From NCBI RefSeq assembly GCF_014202695.1, contig NZ_JACHHH010000002.1, positions 294,290 to 358,289 on the forward strand: DNA of 64,000 nt, in the 5' to 3' direction. Both the position numbers and the translations under genes were made by a program. Every line of letters begins with the position of its first letter. Positions within the stretch are counted from its first letter, which is position 1. Under the pieces are notes generated by a model, which was not told the origin of the DNA, did not search any database, and saw nothing but the letters and a program-made list of their open reading frames with translations. The stretch is from Oribacterium sinus. Its GTDB lineage: Bacteria; Bacillota; Clostridia; Lachnospirales; Lachnospiraceae. Positions 34,496-43,575 of the stretch are shown one piece after another.

Positions 34496-35452
34496 ATGAA
34501 GAAGAAAAACGAAAAGGAAGGCATTTTATTAGAATCCGGAACCAACGAAATTGAGATTATGAAGTTTCGTGTTCTGGGAGAGTTTTACGGAATCAATGTG
34601 GCTAAGGTAAAAGAAATCATGATGACTGAAAAGATTAAGCCTATGCCCCATTCTCATCCTTCCGTAGAGGGATTTTTCAAGCCGAGAGAGCAGCTGATTA
34701 CCGTAATCAACCTGGCGAACTACCTGACCGGCGCTACACCGGAGCAGGGAGCAAGAGATCTGTTCATCATCACACATTTTAATAAAATGATGGTGGCTTT
34801 CCGTGTGGATTCTATCGAGGGAATCAGCCGTATTTCCTGGCAGAGCATCCAGAAGCCGGATCGTACCTTGGCAAATGGTGCAGAATCCGTAGCTACCGGT
34901 ATTGCTCAGTGCGATAACCAGCTGGTAACCATTCTGGATTTCGAGAAGATTGTTGCGGAGATTTCTCCGGAAACCAGCATTCAGATTGAAGAAATTGAGC
35001 AGATGGGTGAAAGAGATATTACCACAGCGCCGGTAGTCATTGCGGAAGACTCTGTGCTTCTTCAGAAAATGATTGGCACTTCCTTGCAGAAGGCAGGCTT
35101 TAAGGATGTTAAAATCTTTAACAACGGACAGGAGTGCTGGGATTACCTTTCTTCTCTCCGGAATGACCCTGACCTTTACAAAAAGGCAAATATATTAATT
35201 ACCGATATTGAGATGCCGATTATGGACGGACATCGCCTTACCAAGCTGGTAAAAGAAGATATGCGTCTAAAGAGAATTCCTGTTGTAATCTTCTCTTCCT
35301 TAATTAACGATCAGATGCGTATTAAAGGAAAAGAGTTGGGAGCGGATGAGCAGCTTACCAAGCCGGAAATCGGACATCTGGTAGAGGTTTTGGACGTTTT
35401 AATCAAGCGCTTCTTGGAGTCTGAGCATGCAGGCTTCAGAAATGAAGAGTAA
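34496..35452 (+). CDS. cheV: Chemotaxis coupling protein CheV
   Basis: 318 aa: an N-terminal CheW-like domain (EIMKFRVLGEFYGINVAKVKEI in part; QLITVINLANYL) that couples receptors to CheA, then a C-terminal receiver domain from about residue 180 with acidic pair in VIAEDS, phosphoacceptor Asp in ILITDIEMP, and Lys in LTKPE. It serves adaptation through phosphorylation. SD GGGAGAGGA is upstream. It ends the flgF-cheV operon. Confidence 0.94.
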   Translation: MKKKNEKEGILLESGTNEIEIMKFRVLGEFYGINVAKVKEIMMTEKIKPMPHSHPSVEGFFKPREQLITVINLANYLTGATPEQGARDLFIITHFNKMMVAFRVDSIEGISRISWQSIQKPDRTLANGAESVATGIAQCDNQLVTILDFEKIVAEISPETSIQIEEIEQMGERDITTAPVVIAEDSVLLQKMIGTSLQKAGFKDVKIFNNGQECWDYLSSLRNDPDLYKKANILITDIEMPIMDGHRLTKLVKEDMRLKRIPVVIFSSLINDQMRIKGKELGADEQLTKPEIGHLVEVLDVLIKRFLESEHAGFRNEE

Positions 35453-35540
35453 TCAGGAACAATTTCACTGAACAGTAGAGAATGTTAGAAAAATTTCACT
35501 GGACAGAAGTGAAAAGATATAATAAGAATTGAGATGGACC

Positions 35541-35589
35541 AAGGACGGAGGAGCACTTTCAGGAAGAAAGAAGTTCTTTCGTCCTTTTT
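35541..35589 (+). terminator. Probable terminator after cheV
   Basis: AAGGACG (35541-35547) pairs with CGTCCTT (35580-35586), followed by a T5 tract. The 32-base loop includes a smaller GAAAGAA/TTCTTTC hairpin. Confidence 0.55.
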
Positions 35590-35600
35590 GTTCAATATAC

Positions 35601-35629
35601 TATACATTGGATTTTGAATTGGGTATAAT
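35601..35629 (+). promoter_or_regulatory. Sigma-A promoter of the secreted protein gene
   Basis: TATACA (35601-35606), 17-base spacer, consensus TATAAT (35624-35629), 15 bases before the start codon; GGAGG overlaps the space between. Confidence 0.6.
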
Positions 35630-35643
35630 GGAGGAGATAAGGG

Positions 35644-36750
35644 ATGAAGATTAAAGGATTTATGCAGAAGGAGACAAAGACTCTTTCCCGAAAAGGAAAG
35701 GACGCTTTGTCCCGTTGTCGCTTTTCCAAGAAGGGTGCGGCTTTCCTGTTCGGTCTTTCCGCATTGTGCTTATCCGCAGTGCCTGCCTTTGCAGAGGTCA
35801 GTGCTTCGGACGGAGAATGGGTGCAGCAGGGAGAATCTTGGTATTTTATGTTGGGGCCGAATACTCCATTGGAAAATGAGTGGATTAACTATAACGGGCA
35901 GTCCTACCATATCGGAAGCGGCGGCCTGATGACCACAGGAAAGTATGTGGATCCGGAAGACAAGACAGAGTACTTCTTCGATCAGGACGGAAGACTTTTG
36001 GAAGAAGAGTTTTCCAAGGATGGTAAGACCTATATCGGGAAGGAAGGAAAAGAGCTTGTAAACTTCAACAAGTATCGTCAGATGCTTAGAGAAGAGCTGG
36101 AAAAGGACAAGACCAAGGACTTCGGAAAGAAGCAGGCGGTGGATGTGGCGGATCCGGAAAGCTCCGAAAAGACCCTCACCGGAGAGGAAGTTTTTCCAAA
36201 ATCCTTTGCCTTAATCGATATGGATCAGGACGGCTATAAGGACCTTGTTCTTTATAAAGAAGCCGTTGAAGAGGAAAAAGAAGAACCGAAATCCGTATTA
36301 TCCGTTATCCTCTATCAAGAGAAGTTACCAGAGCAGAAGGGAAGTTCTGTAGCACAGAACAAGGAGAGAAGCCTTGCGGCCCTTTTAGAAGAGGAAGCCA
36401 ACGGCGCTTATCAGGTAGAACTGAGAAAGAACAATTTAACGGGAGAGCCGGTAGTTTATCGGCATAACGGGAACAGTGATTCCATTTTCCGTGTCACAAA
36501 GAATGCGGGCTTGGAGCAGATTTTCTCCCTGTCCACCGGGGCAAATGCCAACGGAGACCCGGAGTATCGTTCCTTTTCCGACAGTATCTCCCAATCCTTG
36601 TACCAAAGTGAGCTGCTGACCTTGAAGAATCAATACGGGGAAAGCTATCCGGGAAAGCGTTTTAATCTGGATGAGGCAGGTATCACGGAGGGCTTAAAGA
36701 ACTTTACAAAGGAAGAACTTTCTTTCTATTCATCACAGGAAGATGCATAA
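35644..36750 (+). CDS. Secreted protein with cell-wall-binding-like repeats, function unknown
   Basis: 368 aa. It has a long charged N-terminus, a hydrophobic signal core (AAFLFGLSALCLSAVPAFA, cleavage after AFA near residue 51), and then repeats like choline/cell-wall-binding modules: GEWVQQGESWYFM, EWINYNGQSYHIGSGGLMTTGKY, EYFFDQDGRLLEEEF (aromatic/Gly turns). A later segment has ALIDMDQDGYKDLVLY, an Asp-rich calcium-binding-like loop seen in FG-GAP/VCBS-type proteins. It has its own promoter and terminator. Its place between chemotaxis and parA genes gives no clear function. Confidence 0.75.
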   Translation: MKIKGFMQKETKTLSRKGKDALSRCRFSKKGAAFLFGLSALCLSAVPAFAEVSASDGEWVQQGESWYFMLGPNTPLENEWINYNGQSYHIGSGGLMTTGKYVDPEDKTEYFFDQDGRLLEEEFSKDGKTYIGKEGKELVNFNKYRQMLREELEKDKTKDFGKKQAVDVADPESSEKTLTGEEVFPKSFALIDMDQDGYKDLVLYKEAVEEEKEEPKSVLSVILYQEKLPEQKGSSVAQNKERSLAALLEEEANGAYQVELRKNNLTGEPVVYRHNGNSDSIFRVTKNAGLEQIFSLSTGANANGDPEYRSFSDSISQSLYQSELLTLKNQYGESYPGKRFNLDEAGITEGLKNFTKEELSFYSSQEDA

Positions 36751-36751
36751 G

Positions 36752-36802
36752 AAAAATCTTTTCCCTAAGCATGCTGTTTCGTTTGCTTAGTCAGGATTTT
36801 TT
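36752..36802 (+). terminator. Terminator between the secreted protein and parA
   Basis: AAAAATC (36752-36758) and CTAAGCA (36765-36771) pair with TGCTTAG (36784-36790) and GATTTTT (36795-36801). The stem has an internal bulge and ends in T6. Confidence 0.7.
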
Positions 36803-36820
36803 GATGCAGGGAGGTTCATT

Positions 36821-37603
36821 TTGTCAATCATTATCACAGTATCCAATCAAAAGGGAGGCGTAGGAAAAACCACCACTTCGGCAGCCATCTGCGCAGGACT
36901 GGCAGACCGTGGAGCTAAGGTTTTGGGCATTGATTTAGACCCACAGGGAAACTTAGGCTTTTGTATGGGCTTAGAGGGAAGCAACCCCACCACCATATTG
37001 GATGCCTTACAGGGCAAGGTTCGGGTGCAGCAGGCGATTCGCCGACTGAAAAAATGCGATATTTTACCCTCCGACATTTCCCTTTCCACCACAGGACTGG
37101 AAAAGCTGGCGCCAGGAAAGCGAGAAGTGGCTTTGAAGGAAATGCTGCAACCTTTGATGGATTATTATGACTATGTGGTGATTGATACTCCCCCGGCATT
37201 GAATTTATTAACCATCAATGCCTATGCGGTATCGAATTTCTTAATTATTCCCATGTCCTCGGATATCCTGTCTTTGGTAGGATTGTCACAGCTACGGGAA
37301 ACCATTGATACGGTAAAACAGGGGCTTAATAAGGATTTAAAGGTCTTAGGGATTCTTTTGAACAAGTTTGACAAGAGAACCACTTTGGCAAGAGACGTGG
37401 AGGAAATGGCAGGAGGCCTAGCGGAACAGATTTCCACCAAGGTTTTCGAAACGAAGATTCGTCCCGGCGTGGCCATTGCGGAAGCACCGGCCCACGGAGA
37501 AGATATTTTTTCCTACAACAAACGTTCTCCTGCGGTAACCGATTACGCAAGATTCATTGAGGAAATCGCAGAGGATATCCATTTAAGAGAGGTGATCGGA
37601 TAA
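36821..37603 (+). CDS. ParA/Soj-family ATPase
   Basis: 260-aa P-loop ATPase of the ParA/MinD group. The deviant Walker A is KGGVGKTTTS (about residues 11-20), Walker A' in LGIDLDPQGNLG, and Walker B in YVVIDTPPALNLLTINA. The start is TTG at 36821 with GGGAGG 6 bases upstream. No parB or parS-like repeat is nearby; the only partner is the ComFB-domain gene, whose ATG overlaps its stop codon (TAATG). That points to positioning of a protein cargo (as ParC and PpfA do for chemotaxis arrays) instead of DNA segregation, but this is inference. Chromosomal Soj remains possible. Confidence 0.88.
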   Translation: MSIIITVSNQKGGVGKTTTSAAICAGLADRGAKVLGIDLDPQGNLGFCMGLEGSNPTTILDALQGKVRVQQAIRRLKKCDILPSDISLSTTGLEKLAPGKREVALKEMLQPLMDYYDYVVIDTPPALNLLTINAYAVSNFLIIPMSSDILSLVGLSQLRETIDTVKQGLNKDLKVLGILLNKFDKRTTLARDVEEMAGGLAEQISTKVFETKIRPGVAIAEAPAHGEDIFSYNKRSPAVTDYARFIEEIAEDIHLREVIG

Positions 37604-38487
37604 TGGCTACAAAGAAGACAACGAAATCCAACAAAACATCCCATGTATTGAATTTATTAACCTCCGCTCCTGTAGCGGAGGAAGCCCTTGAGCAGGCCGG
37701 AGGAAATGCACAGGCAAATGCCGGAGGGAATGCTTCCGGAACCCCAGGGGTTACGATAGATCCTGCTATGCTTTCCGACTTCCACGAGGCGGCAAAGAAA
37801 ACCAAAGAGGCTGCAGAGCACTTTGACGGTGCGGTAAGCAATTTCCAATCTGCTGTGGATAACTTCGATGTGAAGGAAGAGCAGATGAAGGAAGAGCATA
37901 AGAAAGAAGCCGAGAAGGCAGAAAAGCAGAAAGAGGAAAAGCAGAAAGAAGAGCTCCAAAGAGCTTTAGAAGAGGAAAGTAGGGCGGAGAATCATGAAAA
38001 AGAGGAGCCGGCATCCCTTCCTTCCTACAAAAAGAGCAAGATTACCGTTATTGATGAGTCTTCCGAAAATGATAAAATCACCAACGAAATTCAGTTGAAT
38101 CTGGAGAAGAAGCTTCTGGCGGAATATGATGAGCCGGAACCTGAGTTCCACATTGTAAATGTGATGCTGGATATCCTTAAAACCAAGGATGTACGAGGCT
38201 TGATTCAAAAGCACGGAGGCTGTACCTGTGATAAGTGTATTGCCGATGTTACCGCCCTGTCTCTCACCCAGCTTCCTGCAAAATATGTGGTGCTGGATAA
38301 GGACAAGACCTCTCCTATGATCGGTTTCTATCAGAGCAAGTACCAGTCCGATATTTTCGTGGCTATGTTGAAGGCTGTTCTGGAAGTTAAGATGCATCCT
38401 CACCACGATCCGAACAGAGGTAGAGACACTACTAAGTTTGATGCGGAGGAGAGAAAGAATCTGAAGAACAGTCAGGGGATAGCATAA
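37603..38487 (+). CDS. ComFB-domain protein with disordered/coiled N-terminus
   Basis: 294 aa. Residues 1-75 are low-complexity (Ala/Gly/Asn), 75-145 are a Lys/Glu-rich coiled-coil region, and ~180-280 match ComFB: HIVNVMLDILKTKD, the Cys cluster CTCDKC, DVTALSLTQLPAKYVV, and QSDIFVAMLKAVLEVKMHPHHD. ComFB lies in the comF operon of Bacillus with unclear role; ComFB-type proteins of cyanobacteria have been reported as c-di-GMP receptors. Translation is coupled to the ParA gene, so the two likely act together. The N-terminus could be a ParA-stimulating tail. Confidence 0.82.
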   Translation: MATKKTTKSNKTSHVLNLLTSAPVAEEALEQAGGNAQANAGGNASGTPGVTIDPAMLSDFHEAAKKTKEAAEHFDGAVSNFQSAVDNFDVKEEQMKEEHKKEAEKAEKQKEEKQKEELQRALEEESRAENHEKEEPASLPSYKKSKITVIDESSENDKITNEIQLNLEKKLLAEYDEPEPEFHIVNVMLDILKTKDVRGLIQKHGGCTCDKCIADVTALSLTQLPAKYVVLDKDKTSPMIGFYQSKYQSDIFVAMLKAVLEVKMHPHHDPNRGRDTTKFDAEERKNLKNSQGIA

Positions 38488-38618
38488 GGATGTCCTTTCT
38501 CTGTAGCGGTTTAGATATATGCGGAATAAACGGAATTATCGCATTTTCCGGTATTTCTTGCTTACTACAAAATCCCGAAATTGATTCAAAAAATTATATA
38601 AACAATTTATATTTTTTT

Positions 38619-38650
38619 AAGGGCTTTCCGAAAGGAAAGCTCTTGTTTTG
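38619..38650 (+). terminator. Terminator after the ParA-ComFB pair
   Basis: AAGGGCTTTCC (38619-38629), loop GAAA-type, GGAAAGCTCTT (38633-38643) with one G-U pair, then TGTTTTG. Between here and 38752 two copies of GATACAATTA..AGTAAA (38665 and 38723) were noticed; their meaning is unclear. Confidence 0.7.
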
Positions 38651-38752
38651 TTTGTATTTATAATGATACAATTAATCCTAGTAAATAGATGGGACATAAG
38701 GGCGGAAATGTCATTTTTCCCCTGATACAATTAGTAAAGAAAGGAATTTTTT

Positions 38753-40237
38753 ATGGCATACGGATTACAGGAACAATATGGATTGTTTATTGACGGAGAG
38801 TTTTGCGAGAGTTCGGATAAGGCGACTTTTACCACTTATTCTCCTGCTACAGGAGAGGCTTTGGCTAAGGTGGCTGAGGCTACAAGAGAAGATGTGGATA
38901 GAGCAGTGAATGCGGCATGGAAGGCCTTTGAAGGCTGGAAGAAGCTGGATAAAATTCAGCGGTCCAAGATTCTTTTGGATATTGCGGATGTGATTGACAA
39001 AAACAAGGAGCATCTGGCAAAGGTGGAGAGCTTGGATAACGGAAAGCCCATCCGGGAAACCATGAATATTGATGTTCCCTTTGCGGCGGATCACTTCCGT
39101 TACTTTGCGGGAGCGATTCGAACAGAGGAGGATTCCGCCAGCTTCTTTGATGAGAATACCCTTTCCCTGATTATTCGGGAGCCCATCGGCGTAGTGGGAC
39201 AGATCGTACCCTGGAACTTCCCCTTCCTGATGGCGGCTTGGAAGCTGGCACCGGTACTTGCTTCCGGATGCTGTACCGTTTTAAAAACCAGCTCCGCTAC
39301 ACCTCTTAGTGTATTGGAGTTGATGAAGCTGATTAAGGATATTGTACCGAAGGGCGTAATCAACATTATCTCCGGTGCAGGCTCCAAGTCCGGACAGTAT
39401 ATGCTGGAGCATAAGGGCTTTAGAAAGCTGGCCTTTACCGGTTCCACAGAGGTGGGCTACAGCGTGGCAAAGGCTGCGGCTGAGAAGCTGATTCCGGCAA
39501 CTCTGGAGCTGGGCGGAAAGTCTGCCAATATTTTCTTCCCGGACTGTGATTTTGATATGGCTATCGACGGCTTACAGCTGGGAATTCTCTTTAACCAGGG
39601 ACAGGTTTGCTGTGCAGGCTCCCGTGTCTTTGTCCATGAGGACATTTACGACCGCTTCGTAGAGGCAGCGGTAGAGCAGTTCAATAAAGTAAAGGTAGGA
39701 AATCCATTGGATCCGGATACCCAGATGGGATCCCAGGTGAACAACAAGCAGGTAGAAAAGATTCAGTCCTGCGTGGATATTGCGGTACAGGACGGCGCTA
39801 AGATTGCCTGTGGCGGAAGAGTTTTTGATGAGGGAGAGCTTTCCAAGGGCGCCTTCTACAGACCTACCCTTTTGGTAAATGTTGATAACAGCATGAAGGC
39901 GGCAAGAGAAGAAATCTTCGGACCGGTGGCGGTTATCATCAAGTTTAAGACAGAGGAAGAAGTGATTGCCATGGCAAACGACTCCGACTTCGGTTTGGGC
40001 GGTGCGGTATGGACCAGAGACATTAACCGGGCTATCCGCGTATCCAGAGCCATTGAAACCGGAAGAATGTGGGTAAATACCTACAACGCCATTCCGGCAG
40101 GAGCCCCCTTCGGCGGTTACAAGACCTCCGGTGTAGGAAGAGAAACCCATAAGGTTATCCTGGAACACTACACCCAGATGAAGAATATTTTGATTAACCT
40201 GAAGGAAGAGCCCTCCGGCTTCTATCCGAAGAAGTGA
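38753..40237 (+). CDS. NAD(P)-dependent aldehyde dehydrogenase
   Basis: 494 aa, aldehyde dehydrogenase superfamily. Motifs: IVPWNFPFLMAAWKLAPVLASG (in parts), the general-base Glu in LELGGKSANIFF, nucleophile Cys in FNQGQVCCAGSR, and EEIFGPVAVI near the end. It oxidises an aldehyde to the acid; the substrate cannot be told (closest by eye to betaine/indole-acetaldehyde/GABA-aldehyde types). It is a single-gene unit between a terminator at 38619 and the palindromic repeat at 40284. SD AAAGGAA. Confidence 0.93.
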   Translation: MAYGLQEQYGLFIDGEFCESSDKATFTTYSPATGEALAKVAEATREDVDRAVNAAWKAFEGWKKLDKIQRSKILLDIADVIDKNKEHLAKVESLDNGKPIRETMNIDVPFAADHFRYFAGAIRTEEDSASFFDENTLSLIIREPIGVVGQIVPWNFPFLMAAWKLAPVLASGCCTVLKTSSATPLSVLELMKLIKDIVPKGVINIISGAGSKSGQYMLEHKGFRKLAFTGSTEVGYSVAKAAAEKLIPATLELGGKSANIFFPDCDFDMAIDGLQLGILFNQGQVCCAGSRVFVHEDIYDRFVEAAVEQFNKVKVGNPLDPDTQMGSQVNNKQVEKIQSCVDIAVQDGAKIACGGRVFDEGELSKGAFYRPTLLVNVDNSMKAAREEIFGPVAVIIKFKTEEEVIAMANDSDFGLGGAVWTRDINRAIRVSRAIETGRMWVNTYNAIPAGAPFGGYKTSGVGRETHKVILEHYTQMKNILINLKEEPSGFYPKK

Positions 40238-40283
40238 AATACGAAATATTTAAACAAATTTCCAAAGAACAAAATAGAGAAGA

Positions 40284-40480
40284 GGCTGTAAAAAATCAAA
40301 ATAGTTTTCTAAGCAATATAGGTCTAAATTTGGGGCACGCTCTCGCTAGCTTCGCCACGTAGCGGATACTAAGCGAAAAACTGCGATTCTCTTGTTTTTC
40401 GCAAGTACCGACGGGCTCAGACTACCCCTCATTTAGACCTATATTGCCGAAATCTATTTATTATTTTGATTTTTACAGCC
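40284..40480 (-). repeat. Structured palindromic repeat, copy E1
   Basis: Outer ends GGCTGTAAAAAATCAAAAT and ATTTTGATTTTTACAGCC are inverted, then GCAATATAGGTCTAAAT and ATTTAGACCTATATTGC. The core on the minus strand: GAGCCCGTCGGTACTTGC, GCGAAAAAC/GTTTTTCGC stem, CTTAGTATCCGC, GGCGAAGCTAGCGAGAGC. It lies right after the aldehyde dehydrogenase gene and could end its transcript. Confidence 0.88.
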
Positions 40481-40485
40481 ACTTT

Positions 40486-40527
40486 TATTCTTAACGATTA
40501 CTATTTGCAAAGTCTGCGATATCTCGT
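40486..40527. repeat. Short palindromic repeat, degenerate copy 3
   Basis: TTATTCTTAACGATTAC ... GCAAAG..TGCGATATCTCGT resembles the repeats at 8095 and 63780 with several mismatches on the left arm. It sits between two copies of the larger palindromic element. Confidence 0.55.
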
Positions 40528-40614
40528 GGGTAAGTAAAGAGGGTGAATGAGATGTGGAATCTTGCTTACTCCTTTCACATCCAAGAGGAAGGTAAGAGAA
40601 GTAGCGCTTAGCTA

Positions 40615-40767
40615 ACTTATCCACTGTATAGGTCTGAAAGAAGGGCAATCTGAGCCCCGCCGGTACTTGCTGAAAGCGAGCAAAGCGAAGCTTGAAGCTT
40701 AGTATCCGCTGTGTGGGCGAAGTTAGCGGGAGCGTGCCCTGATTTCAGACCTATACAGTGGATAAGT
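40615..40767 (+). repeat. Structured palindromic repeat, copy E2
   Basis: Ends ACTTATCCACTGTATAGGTCT and AGACCTATACAGTGGATAAGT are a perfect inverted repeat. The core is GAGCCCCGCCGGTACTTGC, inner stem GCTGAAAGC/GCTTGAAGC, TTAGTATCCGC, GGCGAAGTTAGCGGGAGC. It sits upstream of the fliD promoter. The sequence 40528-40614 has no gene. Confidence 0.88.
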
Positions 40768-40807
40768 ATAGAAATTTCTCTTCTCTTTCCCTTGGCTTTT
40801 CTATCCT

Positions 40808-40834
40808 TATAAACTCTCGGAAAACCGCCGATAT
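40808..40834 (+). promoter_or_regulatory. Sigma-28 promoter of fliD
   Basis: TATA (40808-40811), 15-base spacer, perfect GCCGATAT (40827-40834). The fliD start is ~165 bases further on; the leader has no obvious gene. Confidence 0.8.
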
Positions 40835-41001
40835 TGGTATTGATAAGTTAGCAGAAAGAACGGTGTGGAAGGGAGTCCGACGTTCCCATGGCTTTTCAGA
40901 GAGAGAAAGATTCTTAGGGAAAGTTTCATTTTCTCTAAAGGCGTGGACTTTCTCCAAAAAGACCTGCTAGCTCGATAAACTAAAGAGAGAGAGGATGAAT
41001 C

Positions 41002-43551
41002 ATGTCAGGTTTATCAACAAATTCAACGTCCGGTACATCCAGTTTGGGGAACACCTCCCTCCGTGGATTTGGTGGAATGTCCTCCGGAATTGACCGTGAC
41101 GCATTAATTGAACAGGCAACAAAGGGTACTCAGTCTAAGCTTACCAAAGCAAGACAGGAGACCACAAGAATGGAATGGAAAAGAGATGCTTTTCGTGAGT
41201 TATCCGATAAGACTATAGCATTACAGGATGATTTTTTGTCTTTCGCCTCTGCAGATTCCATCAAGAATCAGGATTTGTATGAATCCAGTGTGGTAAATCC
41301 ACAGGGTGATGCTGCGGCAACCAAGTTTATTACCGCTTCAGGACATTCGGATTTGACAAAGAACTTGAAGGTGAAGGCAGTTACCAAGCTGGCAACCTCC
41401 GAGTCCATTGTTTCCGATGTGAAGGGCAGCGCTTCCGCCATTAAGACAGGAATTACCGCAGATGCTTTGGCAAATGTCGGCAACGTAAAAACCAGCAACT
41501 TGGTAGGAAAGTCCTTACAGCTTGGTAACTACACCACTACAGGTGTATTCCAGGAGAAGGCCAGCTTTAAATTTCCGGAAAGCTATAAGGATGACGACGG
41601 AAAGACCGTAGAAATCAACTATACCGGAGATAAGCAGAAGCTTGTAGATGATTTGAACAAGGCGGCTAAGCAGGGAAATGTGAAGCTTGGGGAAAATGAG
41701 TTTTTAAGCTTCAGCTATCACCAGGGCTCCAATCCCGGCGAAGACTATATCCAGATTAACGGTGGAAGCTCCCAGTATGTTATTAAGACGGAATCTTCCG
41801 CATTAGAGTCTTTGGGTTATAAGGCTCCTGCAGCAGGAACTGCTCCTACAGGAACAGGTTCCGATGCCTACGGTGTAAAGATTGCAGCCTTTAACAGCAG
41901 TGCCCAGACAGAAGGAAAGTTTACTTCTTCTTCCGTTAAGCAGGGCGGTATGCTGGATTACTTAAAGGATCAAAAGCTCACTGTCAGCTACGGTGGCACA
42001 AGTCAGGAGATTTCTCTTTTAACAGATGCCCAGAAGCAAAGCATTGAGGCGGCTCACACCGGTACAAGTGCCAGTGATAACCAGAATCGTTTGGATGCGG
42101 TAAAGGATGCTATTCAGCAAAATCTTAACAATGCCTTCGGTGCAGGTAAGATTGTAGTGGATTCTTCTACAGGAAGCATCACCTTTAACAGTGCCAACGG
42201 AAAGGATACCGTTTCCGTAAGCTCCTCCGATGCGCAGGTAAGAGCGAACCTGCAGATTAGCAAGAATGCCTCCAATAAGGTTACCACCAGTAGTTCTATC
42301 ATGGATAATCTGGACAAGTTGGGACTTTCCGACTATGTAGGAAACAAAGCAGGATTGGATGAGGCTCTTTCCAAGTTCAAGATTAACGGTAAAGAAATCA
42401 AGGGAATTACCTCAGACAGCACCGTACAGGATATGTTGAAGAAAATCAACGATTCCGATGCAGGTGTAAAAGCCAGCTATATGGAAGGTTCCGGACGTTT
42501 TGTGTTGATTCACAGCGAAACCGGTTCCGGAAGAAGCATTACTTTGGGAGATGCAAACAATGCCAACGACATTGAGGATAAGCTCTTTGGCGCAACGGCA
42601 AGCGGTGGCGGACAGGTTAACCACGGTACCGATGCGGAAATGGTTTTTGACTACGGCAACGGCATCAATGAAACCGTTACTTCTTCCAGCAACACCTTTA
42701 ACATTGACGGTGTAAAGATTACTGCCAGCGGTAAGTTCGGTGTAGAGCTGGATGCTTCCGGAAATGCGGTAACCAAGCCGGATGGTTCCTATAAGTTTGA
42801 CAGCTCCAAGGAAGTCAGCTTTACTGCCAAGGCAGACGTGGACAAGGCTACTAAAACCATGAAGAAGTTTGTAGAGAAGTTCAATGAATTGGTAAGCTCT
42901 GTAAATACTCACGTGAAAACCAGACGTACCAGCGGATATGATCCTTTGACGGAAGCACAGAAGAACCAAATGAGTGAAAAATCCGTTGAGAACTGGGAAA
43001 AGAAGGCGAAGGAAGGAATTCTTTATGGAGAAAGCTCCATCAGAAACTTCAGCGATTCTTTACAAAGTGTTATGACACAGATGATGTCCGACTTAAAGGT
43101 TGCAGGTTTGGATTATCAGGATATGGAAAAGATGGGCTTATCCCTTTCTACAGATGCTTTTGACGGCGGAAAGCTTAGCTTTGATGAGACAAAGTTCAAA
43201 CAGGCTATGGAAACAGAACCGGAGAAGGTTGCCAAGGTTATGATGGGACACAACGGTTCCAAGGGAATGGCAAAGATTGTAGAGACTACGGTTTCCCGCT
43301 ATGCTACCCGTTATGCATCCAGAAACGGCGGATCTTACGGAGAGTTGATTAAAGAAGCCGGCTCCAACAAGGTTACCCTTTCCAACACCTCTTCCGTAAT
43401 TTACGGAAAGTTAAAGGAAAACTCCGAAGTGGTTGAAAAGCTGAAGACCATGCTCAGCAATCAGCAGGATCGTTATATCAAGCAGTTCTCCCAGCTGGAG
43501 AAGTTAATCAGTAAGATGAATACCCAGTCCTCTTACTTAAGTAGTTTGTAA
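41002..43551 (+). CDS. fliD: Flagellar cap / hook-associated protein 2 FliD
   Basis: 849 aa, secreted through the flagellar channel, caps the filament and helps flagellin fold. The N-terminal FliD domain is FGGMSSGIDRDALIEQATKG and the coiled coil up to ~90. The C-terminal domain (FVEKFNELVSSVNTHVKTR, then FSQLEKLISKMNTQSSYLSSL) is typical. It is longer than most FliD (450-700 aa) owing to a large Thr/Ser/Gly/Ala-rich middle (residues ~180-600), the exposed, variable part. Expression by sigma-28 is indicated by the promoter at 40808. Confidence 0.93.
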   Translation: MSGLSTNSTSGTSSLGNTSLRGFGGMSSGIDRDALIEQATKGTQSKLTKARQETTRMEWKRDAFRELSDKTIALQDDFLSFASADSIKNQDLYESSVVNPQGDAAATKFITASGHSDLTKNLKVKAVTKLATSESIVSDVKGSASAIKTGITADALANVGNVKTSNLVGKSLQLGNYTTTGVFQEKASFKFPESYKDDDGKTVEINYTGDKQKLVDDLNKAAKQGNVKLGENEFLSFSYHQGSNPGEDYIQINGGSSQYVIKTESSALESLGYKAPAAGTAPTGTGSDAYGVKIAAFNSSAQTEGKFTSSSVKQGGMLDYLKDQKLTVSYGGTSQEISLLTDAQKQSIEAAHTGTSASDNQNRLDAVKDAIQQNLNNAFGAGKIVVDSSTGSITFNSANGKDTVSVSSSDAQVRANLQISKNASNKVTTSSSIMDNLDKLGLSDYVGNKAGLDEALSKFKINGKEIKGITSDSTVQDMLKKINDSDAGVKASYMEGSGRFVLIHSETGSGRSITLGDANNANDIEDKLFGATASGGGQVNHGTDAEMVFDYGNGINETVTSSSNTFNIDGVKITASGKFGVELDASGNAVTKPDGSYKFDSSKEVSFTAKADVDKATKTMKKFVEKFNELVSSVNTHVKTRRTSGYDPLTEAQKNQMSEKSVENWEKKAKEGILYGESSIRNFSDSLQSVMTQMMSDLKVAGLDYQDMEKMGLSLSTDAFDGGKLSFDETKFKQAMETEPEKVAKVMMGHNGSKGMAKIVETTVSRYATRYASRNGGSYGELIKEAGSNKVTLSNTSSVIYGKLKENSEVVEKLKTMLSNQQDRYIKQFSQLEKLISKMNTQSSYLSSL

Positions 43552-43575
43552 ATCGTAGAACGAAGACAAAAAACA

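Noticed and set aside
36821..37603. FlhG (flagellar number regulator)
   Set aside because: It has the Soj/ParA pattern, no adjacent flhF, and is coupled to a ComFB gene, so FlhG is unlikely.
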